NCBI RefSeq assembly: GCF_001463745.1
Contig: NZ_BBWJ01000014.1
Coordinates: 1-64,000 of the forward strand
From: Aureimonas sp. AU22
GTDB lineage: Bacteria > Pseudomonadota > Alphaproteobacteria > Rhizobiales > Rhizobiaceae
Direction of reading: 5' to 3'
DNA length: 64,000 bases
The notes below the pieces were generated by a model, which was given only the letters and a program-made list of their open reading frames with translations, ran no database searches and was not told the origin of the DNA. The stretch's first letter is position 1, and each line of letters opens with the position of its first letter. The position numbers and the translations under genes are program-made. Shown here one piece after another: positions 1 to 9,211 of the stretch.

Positions 1-1126
1 GGCCGAGCTGAAGGGCCTCGACCCCGCGATCACCGCGGTCGGCCTCTACTACGAGGCCCGCCTCGACCATGCCGAGCGGCTCGGACTGGAACTCGTGCTC
101 GACGCGCTGAAGGACAATCCGGGCAGCGAGGCCCGCAGCTACACCAAGGTCCGCTCGCAGGCCGGCGGCGCGATCGAGATCGAGGACGTCCTCACCGGCG
201 CGCGCGAGTGGGTGAGGGCGGATGTCGTCGTCAACGCCGGCGGCGCCTGGATCGACGGCGTCAACGCCGCGCTCGGCCTCAACACGCGCCACATGGGCGG
301 CACGAAGGGCAGCCATGTCGTGGTGGAGCATCCCGAGCTTCTGGAAGCGCTCGGGCAACGCATGGTGTATTTCGGTTCGGCCGACGGACGGGTGAACCTG
401 CTTTATCCGTTCAAGGGGCGGGTGCTGATCGGCTCCACCGACATTCCGGTAAACCATCCCGACGAAGCGAGAGTGAGCGAGGAGGAGATCGCCTACATGA
501 TCGCGGTCGTCTCGGAGGTCTTCCCGGGGATCGCGATCGCGCGCAAGGACGTCGTCTACGCCTTCTGCGGCGTGCGGCCGCTGCCCAACGCCGATGTGGA
601 CGATCCCGGCGCGATCAGCCGCGACCATTCGGTCGCGGAAGAGCGGCTGCCCGGCAGCGACGTGCCGGTCCTGTCCCTGATCGGCGGCAAGTGGACGACC
701 TATCGCGGCTTCTCCGAGGAGGTCACCGACCGCGTGCTGGCCCGGCTCGGTGGCACGCGCCGCGCTTCGACGGCCGAGCTCGCGATCGGCGGGGGGCAAG
801 GCTTTCCCGCGCAGGAAAGCGAGCGCGTCGCGCTGGCCCGGGAGCTCGCGGCCCTTGCCGGATCGCCCGAACCGGTCGGCGAACGGCTCCTGCGCCGCTA
901 CGGCACCCGCGCCCGCGCGATCGCCCGCGCGATCGGCGCATCGGATCGAAAAACCCTGAACGCTGCGCCCGACCATCACGTCGCCGAGATCGCCTGGATC
1001 GCCGCCAACGAACGGGTCCGGACAGCGGACGATATTTTGCGCCGACGAACGGACCTGGCCCTGTCGGGCCGTGTGACGCCCGCGCTCGCGAGCGAGGTGG
1101 AGGCGATCCGCCTCGCCGCCGCCTGA
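1..1126 (+). CDS. FAD-dependent glycerol-3-phosphate dehydrogenase family protein (GlpD/EryB type), 5' end missing
   Basis: The reading frame is open from the first bases of the window, so the FAD-binding N-terminus lies outside; the visible part is about 374 residues. The family oxidises a polyol phosphate (glycerol 3-phosphate, or erythritol 4-phosphate in EryB) and passes electrons to quinone at the inner membrane face. Seen here are family features such as GGAWID, the IGGKWTTYR block near the end of the oxidase domain, and a C-terminal helical DAO_C domain (LLRRYGTRA onward). It ends 54 bases before a PfkB kinase on the same strand, with GGGAGG before that start, so it probably belongs to the same operon. 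The neighbours (SorC regulator, PfkB kinase) resemble erythritol-type loci, so EryB-like activity is possible. Family assignment is secure; substrate is unknown. Confidence 0.88.
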   Translation, partial: AELKGLDPAITAVGLYYEARLDHAERLGLELVLDALKDNPGSEARSYTKVRSQAGGAIEIEDVLTGAREWVRADVVVNAGGAWIDGVNAALGLNTRHMGGTKGSHVVVEHPELLEALGQRMVYFGSADGRVNLLYPFKGRVLIGSTDIPVNHPDEARVSEEEIAYMIAVVSEVFPGIAIARKDVVYAFCGVRPLPNADVDDPGAISRDHSVAEERLPGSDVPVLSLIGGKWTTYRGFSEEVTDRVLARLGGTRRASTAELAIGGGQGFPAQESERVALARELAALAGSPEPVGERLLRRYGTRARAIARAIGASDRKTLNAAPDHHVAEIAWIAANERVRTADDILRRRTDLALSGRVTPALASEVEAIRLAAA

Positions 1127-1180
1127 AGCCACAGTCCGGCGGATCGGGAAGGGGTCCGCCACCCTTGGGAGGAATGCGCC

Positions 1181-2161
1181 ATGCGCTACGACTACTCGTC
1201 GATCGGCTTCTACACGTTCGATTGCCTCGGCCGGCCCGTCGGCGCCATCCCGCCGGGCGGGGGCACGCAGTTCATCGAACAGATCGACCTCGCCGTCTCC
1301 GGCGCGGCGGGCGCAGCGGTCGTCGCGGCCGCCAAGCACGGCCTCAAGTGCCTTGCGGTCGGCGGCGTCGGCGACGACCTGATGGCCGGCTGGGTGCTGG
1401 ACCGCATGGCGCATTTCGGCGTCGACATCTCGACCATGCAGCGCCTGACCGGCGTCGGCACCTCGACCTCGATCGTTCTGACCCGCGCCGACGGCTCGCG
1501 GCCGGCGCTCCACATGAAGGGCGCGACCGGCGCCTTCGTGATCACGCCGGACATGTGGGACCAGGTGCTGGACGCCACCGTCGTCCACATCGGCGGCGTC
1601 GGGCTGATGGATCGCATGGACGGCGAGCCGAGCGCCACGCTCTTCGCGGAGGCCAAGCGGCGCGGCGCGATCACCACGGTGGACGTCTTCGCCGCCGCCG
1701 AGAAGGATCTCGCCAACGTCGTCGGCCTCCTGCCGCACACGGACTACTTCCTGCCTTCCATTGAGGAGGCGCGCGTCCTGTCGGGGCTGGAGGACGTCGA
1801 GGACGTCTCGCGCTTCTTTCTCGACAAGGGCGTGACCTGCTGCATCCTGACGCTCGGCGAGAACGGGGCTTACTATCGTCACGCCAACGGCGACCGCTTC
1901 CTGATGCCGGCCTTCGCGATCGACATGGTCTGCTCCTGCGGCTGCGGCGACGCGTTCAATGCCGGCATCGCCACCGGTCTCGTGCGTGGCATGGACCCCG
2001 AATCCATGGTGCGCTTCGCCCAGGCGACCTCGGCCCTCAACGCTACCGGTCTCGGCAGCCAGGCGGGCGTCACCTCCTTCGAGGCGACGCTGGCCTTCAC
2101 CAAGCACGCGACCCGCCCATCGGAGATCCGTATCGACGGCGTCAGCCGGACCGCGGCCTGA
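1181..2161 (+). CDS. PfkB-family carbohydrate kinase
   Basis: A 326-residue ribokinase-fold kinase expected to phosphorylate a sugar, polyol or related small molecule with ATP in the cytoplasm. The N-terminal GG-rich substrate region and the C-terminal GDAFNAG anion-hole and catalytic-Asp block (residues about 254-260) are visible. The usual DTTGAGD motif is altered to CSCGCGD: the catalytic Asp is kept, but three cysteines replace conserved residues, which is unusual. The start is supported by TTGGGAGGA a few bases upstream. It lies between the GlpD-type dehydrogenase and a SorC regulator, so it likely acts in the same polyol pathway. A specific substrate cannot be assigned from sequence. 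Confidence 0.88.
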   Translation: MRYDYSSIGFYTFDCLGRPVGAIPPGGGTQFIEQIDLAVSGAAGAAVVAAAKHGLKCLAVGGVGDDLMAGWVLDRMAHFGVDISTMQRLTGVGTSTSIVLTRADGSRPALHMKGATGAFVITPDMWDQVLDATVVHIGGVGLMDRMDGEPSATLFAEAKRRGAITTVDVFAAAEKDLANVVGLLPHTDYFLPSIEEARVLSGLEDVEDVSRFFLDKGVTCCILTLGENGAYYRHANGDRFLMPAFAIDMVCSCGCGDAFNAGIATGLVRGMDPESMVRFAQATSALNATGLGSQAGVTSFEATLAFTKHATRPSEIRIDGVSRTAA

Positions 2162-2216
2162 GAGCCAGGGGATGACCCCGATCGAAAGCCCCCTGCCTGC
2201 GATCGGAGGCTGATCG

Positions 2217-3254
2217 ATGGGCTGGCGCGCACGCGTCGGCGCGCCGGGGCTGTCCCTGCACGCCGGCGAGGGGCTAAACGCAAGGCAGACCCCTCCCTCC
2301 GCCGAAAGACAGGCCGTGTCCTCCATCGACAGCGACGACATCAAGGCGCGCGCCGCCTGGCTCTACTACATGGAAGGGCTGACGCAGGACCAGGTGGCCA
2401 AGATCCTGGGGCTCACCCGCACGCGCGTCCTGCGCATGCTGGCGGCGGCGCGCGAGGACGGCACGGTGCAGATCCGCGTCACCTCGCCGATCGCGCGTTG
2501 CGCGAAGCTCGAGCGCGAGGTGCGCGCGCGCTACGACATGGAGCGCGTCGTCGTGGTGCCGGACCCGCAGGACGAGGCGCAACTGCCCGCCATGATCGGA
2601 GCGGCGCTCGGCCAGCTGCTGCCCGATCTCCTCGCCGACGGCATGACGATCGGCCTCGGCTGGGGGCGCACGCTCTCCTCCTCGCTTCCCTTCGTGGAGC
2701 CGATGGTTCATGCGCGTTCGACCACGATCTCGATGCTGGGCGGTCTGACGCACGTCACCCTGTCCAACCCGTCGGAATTCGCCTGGCGCTTCGCCGATCG
2801 GATCGGCGGCGACTGCTACATGCTGGCCTGTCCGGTCTTTGCGCCGGACGGCGCGACGCGCGACGCGCTGCTCGCCCATCGCGGCATCGCCGAAGTCTTC
2901 CGCCGCACCGACAGGCTGGACCTCGCCATCCTCTCCGTCGGCGACTTCACGCGCGATTCGATCTTTGTCCACTACGGGCTTCTGGAGCGCGCCGACCTCG
3001 ACAGCCTGGAGCGGGCGGGGGCGGTGGGTGACATCCTCTGCCGCTTCATCGACGCGGAAGGGCGCGTTCTCGACCACTCCGTCAACGACCGGGTGCTGGC
3101 CGTCGATCCGCGCCGGCTGGTGGATGCGCGGCGAACGGTGCTGGCGAGCGGCGGCTGGTCGAAATTCCCCGCGATCCGCGCCGCGATGACACTGCTCTCG
3201 CCGGAAATCCTCGTGACCGACGAGCGCACGGCCGAACGCCTCCTGGGCGGCTGA
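2217..3254 (+). CDS. SorC/DeoR-family sugar-binding transcriptional regulator
   Basis: 345 residues. A helix-turn-helix (GLTQDQVAKILGLTRTRVLR, about residues 57-76) is followed by a long SorC-type effector domain with the typical TIGLGWGRTL phosphosugar-loop block. The ATG has GGAGG seven bases upstream, which supports a 33-residue extension before the usual family start; a GTG further in would give a shorter protein. Members sense phosphorylated sugars or polyols and control the adjacent operon; EryD of erythritol catabolism is a relative. A perfect inverted repeat lies 29 bases beyond its stop codon, before the next gene, and is its most likely operator. A second SorC regulator sits 11 kb downstream next to the PTS genes. 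Confidence 0.9.
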   Translation: MGWRARVGAPGLSLHAGEGLNARQTPPSAERQAVSSIDSDDIKARAAWLYYMEGLTQDQVAKILGLTRTRVLRMLAAAREDGTVQIRVTSPIARCAKLEREVRARYDMERVVVVPDPQDEAQLPAMIGAALGQLLPDLLADGMTIGLGWGRTLSSSLPFVEPMVHARSTTISMLGGLTHVTLSNPSEFAWRFADRIGGDCYMLACPVFAPDGATRDALLAHRGIAEVFRRTDRLDLAILSVGDFTRDSIFVHYGLLERADLDSLERAGAVGDILCRFIDAEGRVLDHSVNDRVLAVDPRRLVDARRTVLASGGWSKFPAIRAAMTLLSPEILVTDERTAERLLGG

Positions 3255-3282
3255 AAAAGCGCAGCGGACCGATTATGAACTC

Positions 3283-3302
3283 TTGTCTTCAAGAGAAGAC
3301 AA
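3283..3302. promoter_or_regulatory. Perfect 8-bp inverted repeat, likely SorC operator
   Basis: TTGTCTTC-AAGA-GAAGACAA lies in the gap between the SorC regulator and the DRL-like gene. It is placed to control the DRL/E1/E2/HAD genes. The PTS operon at 14150-14168 has TTGACTTC-ACC-GAAGTCAA, which differs only at one symmetric position and in spacer length. The sequence is seen directly; the binding protein is inferred from neighbourhood. Confidence 0.6.
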
Positions 3303-3333
3303 ATGTATCACCTTTCGTATGGGAGGAAACTCG

Positions 3334-4653
3334 ATGACGATTCTTCAGGTTGGCCTCGCGGCCGAGCTCCAGGCCTATGCCAACAAGAACGGCCCGGTGA
3401 CCGTGGGCCTCGCCGGTTCCGGCCAGATGGGCACTGACATGGTGGTGCAGCTCACCCTGATGCCGGGCGTGCGCCTCGGGGCGCTGTCGGAGTTGAACGT
3501 CGCGGGCGCCGAGGCCGCGCTGCGCATGGCCGGCACCGAGTTCATGCATGCGTCCGGCTTCAACGACATCGACCGCGCCATCGAGGGCGGCAAGGTCGCG
3601 CTGACGCAGGATTACAAGGCGCTATGCGCCTCCGGCCGCATCGACGTCATCATCGACGCCACGGGCAACCCCAACGTCGGCACGCTGATCGCGCTGGAAG
3701 CCTTCCGGAACGGCAAGCACGTCGTGATGCTGAACGTCGAGGCCGACATAACGATCGGCCGTTTCCTGCGCGAGGAGGCGGCCAAGGCCGGCGTCGTCTA
3801 TACCGGCGCGGCGGGCGACGAACCGGCGGCCACGATCGAGATCATCGGCTTCGCACAGTCGCTCGGCTTCGACATCGTGTGCGCCGGCAAGGGCAAGAAC
3901 AACCCGTTGAAGTTCGATGCGACGCCGGACGCCTACGAGGAGGAGGCCCGCCAGCGTAACATGAACGCACGCATGCTGGTCGAGTTCGTGGACGGCTCCA
4001 AGACGATGATCGAGATGGTCGCCGTCGCCAACGCCACCGGCCTCGTTCCGGACGTTCCGGGCATGCACGGGCCGGCCGCGACGCGCGACGAACTCGCCTC
4101 CGTCCTCTGCACGAAGGAAGACGGCGGCGTGCTGTCGGGCACCGGCAAGGTCGACTACTCCATCGGCAAGGGCGTCGCGCCCGGCGTGTTCTGCATCGTC
4201 AAGCCGAGGCACGACCGCGTGCTGGAGCGCATGAGCGATCTCAAGATGGGCCCCGGCCCGAACTACACGATCTTCCGCCCCTATCACCTGACCTCGCTCG
4301 AAGTGCCGCTGTCGGCGGTGCGCGCGGTGGTGAAGGGCGCTCCGGACCTCGTTCCCGCCGACCGCCCGGTGGCCGAGTGCGTGACGCTCGCCAAGCGCGA
4401 CCTGAACCCCGGCGATACGCTCGGCAAGATCGGCGAGTACGACTATCGCGGCTTCGCGATGACCTGGGAGGACGCCCGCGACGAGGGGGCCCTGCCGCTG
4501 GGCCTTGCCGAACAGGCGCGGGTCATCAAGCCGATCAAGGCCGGCGAGAAGCTGACCTATGCCAATTGCGAGCCGGACGACAGCCTGGTGATCACTCAGA
4601 TCCGCCGTCGCCTCGACCAGGCCGACGGGCGCTTCGCCACCGCCGCCGAGTGA
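3334..4653 (+). CDS. SAF-domain NAD(P)-dependent oxidoreductase, DXR-like (DRL)/homoserine-dehydrogenase-like
   Basis: 439 residues from the ATG that follows GGGAGGAA; an upstream in-frame GTG would run through the operator and is less likely. The N-terminal Rossmann motif AGSGQMG is at about residues 27-33, [10 protein letters not shown] follows, a central catalytic domain contains [15 protein letters not shown], and the last third is a SAF domain. From memory this order and these blocks match the Brucella abortus DRL enzyme, which converts 1-deoxy-D-xylulose 5-phosphate to 2-C-methyl-D-erythritol 4-phosphate (MEP) and is distinct from canonical DXR. Many homologues are uncharacterised or annotated as homoserine dehydrogenase. 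It is the first gene behind the SorC palindrome, upstream of an acetoin-type dehydrogenase. A catabolic role, MEP-type substrate to deoxyxylulose phosphate, fits the context but is inference. Confidence 0.75.
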   Translation: MTILQVGLAAELQAYANKNGPVTVGLAGSGQMGTDMVVQLTLMPGVRLGALSELNVAGAEAALRMAGTEFMHASGFNDIDRAIEGGKVALTQDYKALCASGRIDVIIDATGNPNVGTLIALEAFRNGKHVVMLNVEADITIGRFLREEAAKAGVVYTGAAGDEPAATIEIIGFAQSLGFDIVCAGKGKNNPLKFDATPDAYEEEARQRNMNARMLVEFVDGSKTMIEMVAVANATGLVPDVPGMHGPAATRDELASVLCTKEDGGVLSGTGKVDYSIGKGVAPGVFCIVKPRHDRVLERMSDLKMGPGPNYTIFRPYHLTSLEVPLSAVRAVVKGAPDLVPADRPVAECVTLAKRDLNPGDTLGKIGEYDYRGFAMTWEDARDEGALPLGLAEQARVIKPIKAGEKLTYANCEPDDSLVITQIRRRLDQADGRFATAAE

Positions 4654-4673
4654 CCGGATCAGGAGACGCATCC

Positions 4674-5723
4674 ATGTCCGCCATCCCCAGGGTTTCGGAG
4701 GTCGCCGATGCCGCGCCGCAGGCCGGCGGGCGCGAGGGCGACAACCGCCCCTTCGCCTTCCGCCACTTCGCACCGGCGATCCTGAAGGACGCGCTGCGCC
4801 AGATGCATCTGATCCGCCGTTTCGAGGAAGGGGCGGAGGAGAGCTACACGCGCGGGCTGATCCACGGCACGATGCACCTGTCGATCGGCCAGGAAGCCTC
4901 GGCGGTCGGCACCTGCCTCGCCCTCACCGACACCGACCAGATCACCTCGACCCATCGCGGCCACGGCCACTGCATCGCCAAGGGCGCCGAGGTGGGTCGG
5001 ATGTTCGCCGAGTTCTTCGGCAAGGAGACGGGCTACTGCCGCGGCCGCGGCGGCTCGATGCACATCGCAGACGTCACCAAGGGCAATCTCGGCGCCAACG
5101 GCATCGTCGGGGGCGGCCTGCCGATCGCGGTCGGCGCGGCGCTGTCCATGAAGATGCAGAAGCGGCCCGACGTCGTCGTGTCGTTCTTCGGCGACGGCGC
5201 CAACAACGAGGGTGCCTTCCACGAGGCGCTCAACATGGCCTCGATCTGGAAGCTGCCGGTCGTGTTCGTGTGCGAGAACAACAAGTACGGCATGTCGGTC
5301 TCGACCGAACGCTCCACGGCAGTGAAGAACATCGCCGAGCGCGCGGTGGCCTATTCGATGCCTGGCGTCACGGTGGACGGCAACTCGCTGTCCGACGTCT
5401 CGGAAGCCTCCGTCGCCGCCATCGAGCGCGCGCGCCGGGGCGAGGGCCCGACGCTGATCGAGTGCAAGACCTATCGCCACCGCGGCCACTCCAAGAGCGA
5501 CCGCAACCGCTACCGCACGAAGGAGGAGATCGACGACTGGATCTCCAAGGATCCGATCGGCCGTTTCGAGGCCGAGATGATCCAGTACGGGATCGTGTCG
5601 GCTGACGACGTGGAGGAGATCCGCGCCGGCGTCGAGCGCGAGATCGCGGACGGCATCGAGTTCGCCAAGAACTCCCCGTCGCCCGACCCGTCCGACGCGA
5701 CGCGTTTCGTCTACACGGCCTGA
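4674..5723 (+). CDS. Thiamine-diphosphate-dependent dehydrogenase E1 alpha subunit (acetoin dehydrogenase type)
   Basis: 349 residues, starting at an ATG behind AGGAGA, 20 bases after the DRL-like gene. The thiamine diphosphate motif runs from [10 protein letters not shown] (residues 173-182) to ENN (201-203), and the RHRGHSKSD phosphorylation-loop region is present. Together with the next gene it forms an alpha2beta2 E1 that decarboxylates a 2-oxo acid or cleaves an alpha-hydroxy ketone and passes the acyl group to lipoyl-E2. The E2 encoded two genes on is AcoC-like, which favours acetoin-type carbon-carbon cleavage over pyruvate dehydrogenase activity. A hydroxyketone such as 1-deoxyxylulose phosphate, made by the preceding gene, would be a fitting substrate. 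No E3 gene is visible. Confidence 0.88.
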   Translation: MSAIPRVSEVADAAPQAGGREGDNRPFAFRHFAPAILKDALRQMHLIRRFEEGAEESYTRGLIHGTMHLSIGQEASAVGTCLALTDTDQITSTHRGHGHCIAKGAEVGRMFAEFFGKETGYCRGRGGSMHIADVTKGNLGANGIVGGGLPIAVGAALSMKMQKRPDVVVSFFGDGANNEGAFHEALNMASIWKLPVVFVCENNKYGMSVSTERSTAVKNIAERAVAYSMPGVTVDGNSLSDVSEASVAAIERARRGEGPTLIECKTYRHRGHSKSDRNRYRTKEEIDDWISKDPIGRFEAEMIQYGIVSADDVEEIRAGVEREIADGIEFAKNSPSPDPSDATRFVYTA

Positions 5724-5753
5724 AGCCGCACAAGACCCCAAGGAACCACAGGG

Positions 5754-6767
5754 ATGAGCGAACTTGCCGACGCGGCTGGCGGCCGCGAGCTTTCCTATGC
5801 CCAGGCGATCCAGGAAGCGATCGCCATCGCTATGGAGGAGAACCCGCGCGTCTTCATCATGGGTGAGGACATCGGCGTCTACGGTGGCGCCTTCCAGGTG
5901 ACGGGCGATCTCGTCCATCGCTTCGGCGCGGACCGCGTGATCGACACGCCGATCGCCGAACTGGGAGGCGCGGGCGTCGCGGTCGGCGCGGCGCTCACCG
6001 GCATGAAGCCGATCTACGAGTTCCAGTTCTCGGACTTCGCGACGCTGGCGATGGAGCAGATCGTCAACCAGGCGGCCAAGCTTCGCTTCATGCTCGGCGG
6101 CAACGTCTCGGTGCCGCTCGTCATGCGCTTTCCCGCCGGGTCGGGTACGGGCGCGGCGGCGCAGCACTCGCAGAGCCTCGAGGCCTGGCTCGGCCACGTG
6201 CCCGGCCTGAAGGTGCTCCAGCCCTCGACGCCGCACGACGCCAAGGGCATGCTGCTCGCCGCGATCGACGATCCCGATCCGGTGATGATCTTCGAGCACA
6301 AGATCCTCTACAAGTCGAAGGGCATCGTGCCGGAAGGCCGCTACACCGTGCCGATCGGCAAGGCGGCCGTAGTGCGCGAAGGGCGGGATCTCACGATCGT
6401 CGCCTCGGCCATCATGGTCCACAAGTCGCTTGCCGCCGCCGAGGAACTGGCGAAGGACGGCATCGACGTCGAGGTCGTGGACCTCAGAACCGTTCGCCCG
6501 ATGGACCGTGAGACCATCGTCGCCAGCGTGATGAAGACGGGCCGCCTCGTCTGCGTCTACGAGGGCGTGAAGACGCTGGGCGTCGGCGCCGAGATCTCGG
6601 CGATGATCGCGGAAAGCGAGGCCTTCGACTATCTCGACGCGCCGATCGTCCGCCTGGGGGGCGCCGAGGCGCCGATCCCCTACAATCCCGAACTCGAGAA
6701 GGCGGTGGTGCCGCAGGTTCCGGACATCGTCCGCGCCGTGCGCGCGCTCCACAAGAGGGAGCGCTGA
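5754..6767 (+). CDS. Thiamine-diphosphate-dependent dehydrogenase E1 beta subunit (acetoin dehydrogenase type)
   Basis: 337 residues, the partner of the preceding alpha subunit. It shows the transketolase pyrimidine-binding domain with [12 protein letters not shown] near residue 40, [18 protein letters not shown], and the C-terminal transketolase domain ([12 protein letters not shown]) that binds E2. The length matches AcoB/PdhB-type beta subunits. The start is an ATG after AAGGAACCACAGGG. Family assignment is firm; acetoin-like specificity rests on the downstream E2 type. Confidence 0.9.
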   Translation: MSELADAAGGRELSYAQAIQEAIAIAMEENPRVFIMGEDIGVYGGAFQVTGDLVHRFGADRVIDTPIAELGGAGVAVGAALTGMKPIYEFQFSDFATLAMEQIVNQAAKLRFMLGGNVSVPLVMRFPAGSGTGAAAQHSQSLEAWLGHVPGLKVLQPSTPHDAKGMLLAAIDDPDPVMIFEHKILYKSKGIVPEGRYTVPIGKAAVVREGRDLTIVASAIMVHKSLAAAEELAKDGIDVEVVDLRTVRPMDRETIVASVMKTGRLVCVYEGVKTLGVGAEISAMIAESEAFDYLDAPIVRLGGAEAPIPYNPELEKAVVPQVPDIVRAVRALHKRER

Positions 6768-6772
6768 TCGCC

Positions 6773-8152
6773 ATGCCGACCGAAGTGATCCTGCCCAAGG
6801 TCGACATGGACATGGCGACCGGCCAGATCTCGCGCTGGTTCTACAGGGAAGGCGACGCCATCAAGAAGGGCGAACCGCTCTTCGAGATCGAGACCGACAA
6901 GGCGGCCATGGAGGTGGACGCGCCCGCGAGCGGCACGCTCCGCAACGTGACAGGCGCCGAGGGCGTCGACATCGCGGTCGGCGCGCCGGTCGCCTGGATA
7001 TACGCCGAGGGCGAAGCGTTCGACGCCGCGACTGCAGGCGCCGGTGCCCCGGTCGTGGTCGGTCCCGACCCGGACGTCGAGACGGACTCCAAGCTTCCTT
7101 CCGGCGACAGCGTCCCGGCACGCGCAAGCGTCGATGCCGCCGACAGTGCCGAGACGGGAAGCGAGCGCCGGGGCGTGCGCGCGACCCCGCTGGCCCGGCG
7201 CATCGCCCGCGAGCGCGGCATCGACCTCGCCACCATCGCCGGCAGCGGCCCGCTCGGCCGTATCGGGCGCGACGACGTGGAGAAGGCGGCGACGGCGCGG
7301 GCGACGCCCGTCCCGCTGACGCCGCCTCCGCTGCCCGCGGCGCGCGAACCCGAGGCTCGGCCCGCACCGCGTGCGCCCGCCGAAAGGGCCGACGTCGCAA
7401 CACCGCTGGCCGTCGTCCGGCTGCGCGAAGGGGAGGGCGTGCCCGTCGTCTTGATCCACGGCTTCGGATCGGAATCGGCCAGTTGGCGTCCGCTTCTGGC
7501 CGAAATGGTGGAGGGCGGCCCGGTGCTTGGGCTCGATCTCGCCGGCCACGGTGCATCGCTCGACCGCGTGGCCGACGGCTTCGACGCTTTGGTTTCCGGC
7601 GTCGAGGAGACGCTGATCGCGCTGGGGCTCGCCACCTGCCACCTCGTCGGACATTCGCTCGGCGGCGCGGTGGCGACCGCGGTGGCGAGCGGCACCGCGA
7701 GCGACGTGCGCTCGCTCCTGTTGATCTCGCCGGCCGGCTTTGGACCGGACATCGACACGGGTTTCACCGAAGGGTTCGCCCGCGCGACGGAGGAGGCGCC
7801 GATCCGGACCTGGCTCTGCCATCTTGTGGTGGACCCCGCCGTGCTGACGGACAGCTTCGTGCGGGCGGCCGCCCGCGCGCGTGCCGACGGCCGTCATTCG
7901 CAGGCGCAGACGCGCCTCGGTGCGGCGCTCTTCTCCAACGGAACGCAGCACGTCTCGGTTCGCGATCTCGTTTCCGGCCTGTCCATGCCGGTGAAGATCG
8001 TCGCGGGGGCGGACGATCGCGTCGTGCCGGCACGCCATTTCACCGGTCTGCCGGGGCGGATCGCCTTGCATGTGTTCCCGAGGACGGGACATATGCCGCA
8101 GATCGAACAGAAGGGCGACGTCGCCCGCCTTCTCCGCGAACTGACGCGCTAG
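6773..8152 (+). CDS. AcoC-type E2: lipoyl domain plus subunit-binding domain fused to an alpha/beta hydrolase
   Basis: 459 residues. Residues 1-80 form a biotinyl/lipoyl domain with the lipoylation lysine in ETDKA (K43). A Pro/Ala linker leads to a peripheral-subunit-binding domain at about 134-171 (RATPLARRIARERGI ... GPLGRIGRDDVE). A second linker leads to an alpha/beta hydrolase from about 212, with nucleophile elbow GHSLGG (Ser295) and a C-terminal RTGHMP histidine. A normal E2 acyltransferase catalytic core is absent. This layout is that of acetoin dehydrogenase E2, AcoC, and is the best evidence that the E1 pair cleaves a hydroxyketone to an acyl-CoA plus an aldehyde. It starts 5 bases after E1 beta. 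E3 must come from elsewhere in the genome. Confidence 0.88.
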   Translation: MPTEVILPKVDMDMATGQISRWFYREGDAIKKGEPLFEIETDKAAMEVDAPASGTLRNVTGAEGVDIAVGAPVAWIYAEGEAFDAATAGAGAPVVVGPDPDVETDSKLPSGDSVPARASVDAADSAETGSERRGVRATPLARRIARERGIDLATIAGSGPLGRIGRDDVEKAATARATPVPLTPPPLPAAREPEARPAPRAPAERADVATPLAVVRLREGEGVPVVLIHGFGSESASWRPLLAEMVEGGPVLGLDLAGHGASLDRVADGFDALVSGVEETLIALGLATCHLVGHSLGGAVATAVASGTASDVRSLLLISPAGFGPDIDTGFTEGFARATEEAPIRTWLCHLVVDPAVLTDSFVRAAARARADGRHSQAQTRLGAALFSNGTQHVSVRDLVSGLSMPVKIVAGADDRVVPARHFTGLPGRIALHVFPRTGHMPQIEQKGDVARLLRELTR

Positions 8153-8195
8153 CCGTTTTCGGTCCGCGCGGGGGAGGAACCTTCAGAGGGCGACC

Positions 8196-8855
8196 ATGGC
8201 CGAGATCGACAGCATCATCTTCGACTGCGACGGGGTTCTCGTCGACAGCGAGGTTCTCGCCCGGCGCGCGATGCAGTCCGTCTACCGCCAGGCCGGCATC
8301 GAGGTGACGGCCGACATGGTCAACGCCATGGTCGGCATGAAGATGGCCGACATCCTCCAGGGGATCGAGGCGCGCACCGGGCGCTCTCTCGCCGAAGAAT
8401 ACCATCCCCGTTTCTGGACCGAGACCAAGGCGCTGTTCACCGCCGAACTCGCACCCACGCCCGGGATCGTCGAGTTCCTCGAGCGTTCGTCGCTTCCGCG
8501 CTGCGTCGCCTCGTCGTCCGACCACGAGCGCATCCGACACAGCCTGAAGGTCACCGGCCTCGACCGGTTCTTCTCAGACGACGCGATCTTCTCCTCGCAC
8601 GACGTGAAGCACGGCAAGCCGGCGCCCGATCTCGTGCTCCACGCCGCCGCTCGCATGGGCTTCGAACCGTCCCGCAGCCTGGTGATCGAGGATTCGCGCT
8701 TCGGCGTGATGGGCGCCAAAGCCGCCGGCATGGTGGCCTACGGCTTCCTCGGCGGCGCGCATCTCCTCGCCAACACCGGCGATGCGCTGCGCGAGGCCGG
8801 CGCGGACTTCGTCGCCCGCACCTATGACGAGATCACGGCCGAGATAGCTGGCTGA
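8196..8855 (+). CDS. HAD-superfamily phosphatase (beta-phosphoglucomutase/phosphoglycolate-phosphatase-like)
   Basis: 219 residues of HAD subfamily I. Motif I is FDCDGVLVDSE (nucleophile Asp in DCD), motif II is CVASSSD, the lysine motif is HGKPAPDL, and motif IV is VIEDSRFGV. A helical cap lies between motifs I and II. Such enzymes dephosphorylate or isomerise small sugar phosphates. It ends the operon, 43 bases after E2, and could clear a phosphorylated dead-end product or recycle a pathway intermediate. The substrate cannot be read from the sequence. Confidence 0.85.
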   Translation: MAEIDSIIFDCDGVLVDSEVLARRAMQSVYRQAGIEVTADMVNAMVGMKMADILQGIEARTGRSLAEEYHPRFWTETKALFTAELAPTPGIVEFLERSSLPRCVASSSDHERIRHSLKVTGLDRFFSDDAIFSSHDVKHGKPAPDLVLHAAARMGFEPSRSLVIEDSRFGVMGAKAAGMVAYGFLGGAHLLANTGDALREAGADFVARTYDEITAEIAG

Positions 8856-8950
8856 CAGTCCCTTTGCAACGTTCCGGCGAGTTTTAACCTCTTGAGGACG
8901 CTCCGCGCGCGTTCAAGAACTTGTATTCTCTGATTTTGAAAGGACGCCAG

Positions 8951-9115
8951 ATGCTACGCGGGGTCGTCGTCGTACTGCTCTTGTGCCCTCTTCTCTACTA
9001 TTGTGCCCTATCACTTAGCGACGAGATGGACCGAGTAACCTGCGATGCATCCTATAAGGGCCATCCAAACGAATACGAAAAGTGCAAGCCGAGCGTTCCG
9101 AAGCAGGGTATGTGA
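8951..9115 (+). CDS. Small hypothetical membrane-anchored protein
   Basis: 54 residues with one hydrophobic N-terminal helix or signal anchor (VVVVLLLCPLLYYCALS) followed by a short charged tail with Cys residues. A TTG at 8921 would add ten residues. Base composition from 8860 to 9210 is clearly less GC-rich than the flanks, suggesting acquired or non-conserved DNA between two convergent operons. There is no family recognition and no strong ribosome site, so it may not be a gene. The rest of this gap (8856-8950 and 9116-9211) shows no convincing feature. Confidence 0.35.
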   Translation: MLRGVVVVLLLCPLLYYCALSLSDEMDRVTCDASYKGHPNEYEKCKPSVPKQGM

Positions 9116-9211
9116 TCACTGCGAGTAGAAAAGAGTGCGGGATTGAAACACGCCCCGTAGCGGCCTTTCTGGAAATTACCCCAAAGTGCCCCTTGCTGGA
9201 TTTCGACTTTC

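Noticed and set aside
208-1764. Overlapping 518-codon plus-strand frame across the dehydrogenase and kinase genes
   Set aside because: Arg-rich, out of frame with two clear enzyme genes, and without a ribosome site.
4659-6752. Long open frame of about 700 codons on the minus strand
   Set aside because: It is antisense to the E1 alpha and beta genes, rich in Arg, His, Asp and Val as expected from complementary codons in GC-rich DNA, and shows no domain.
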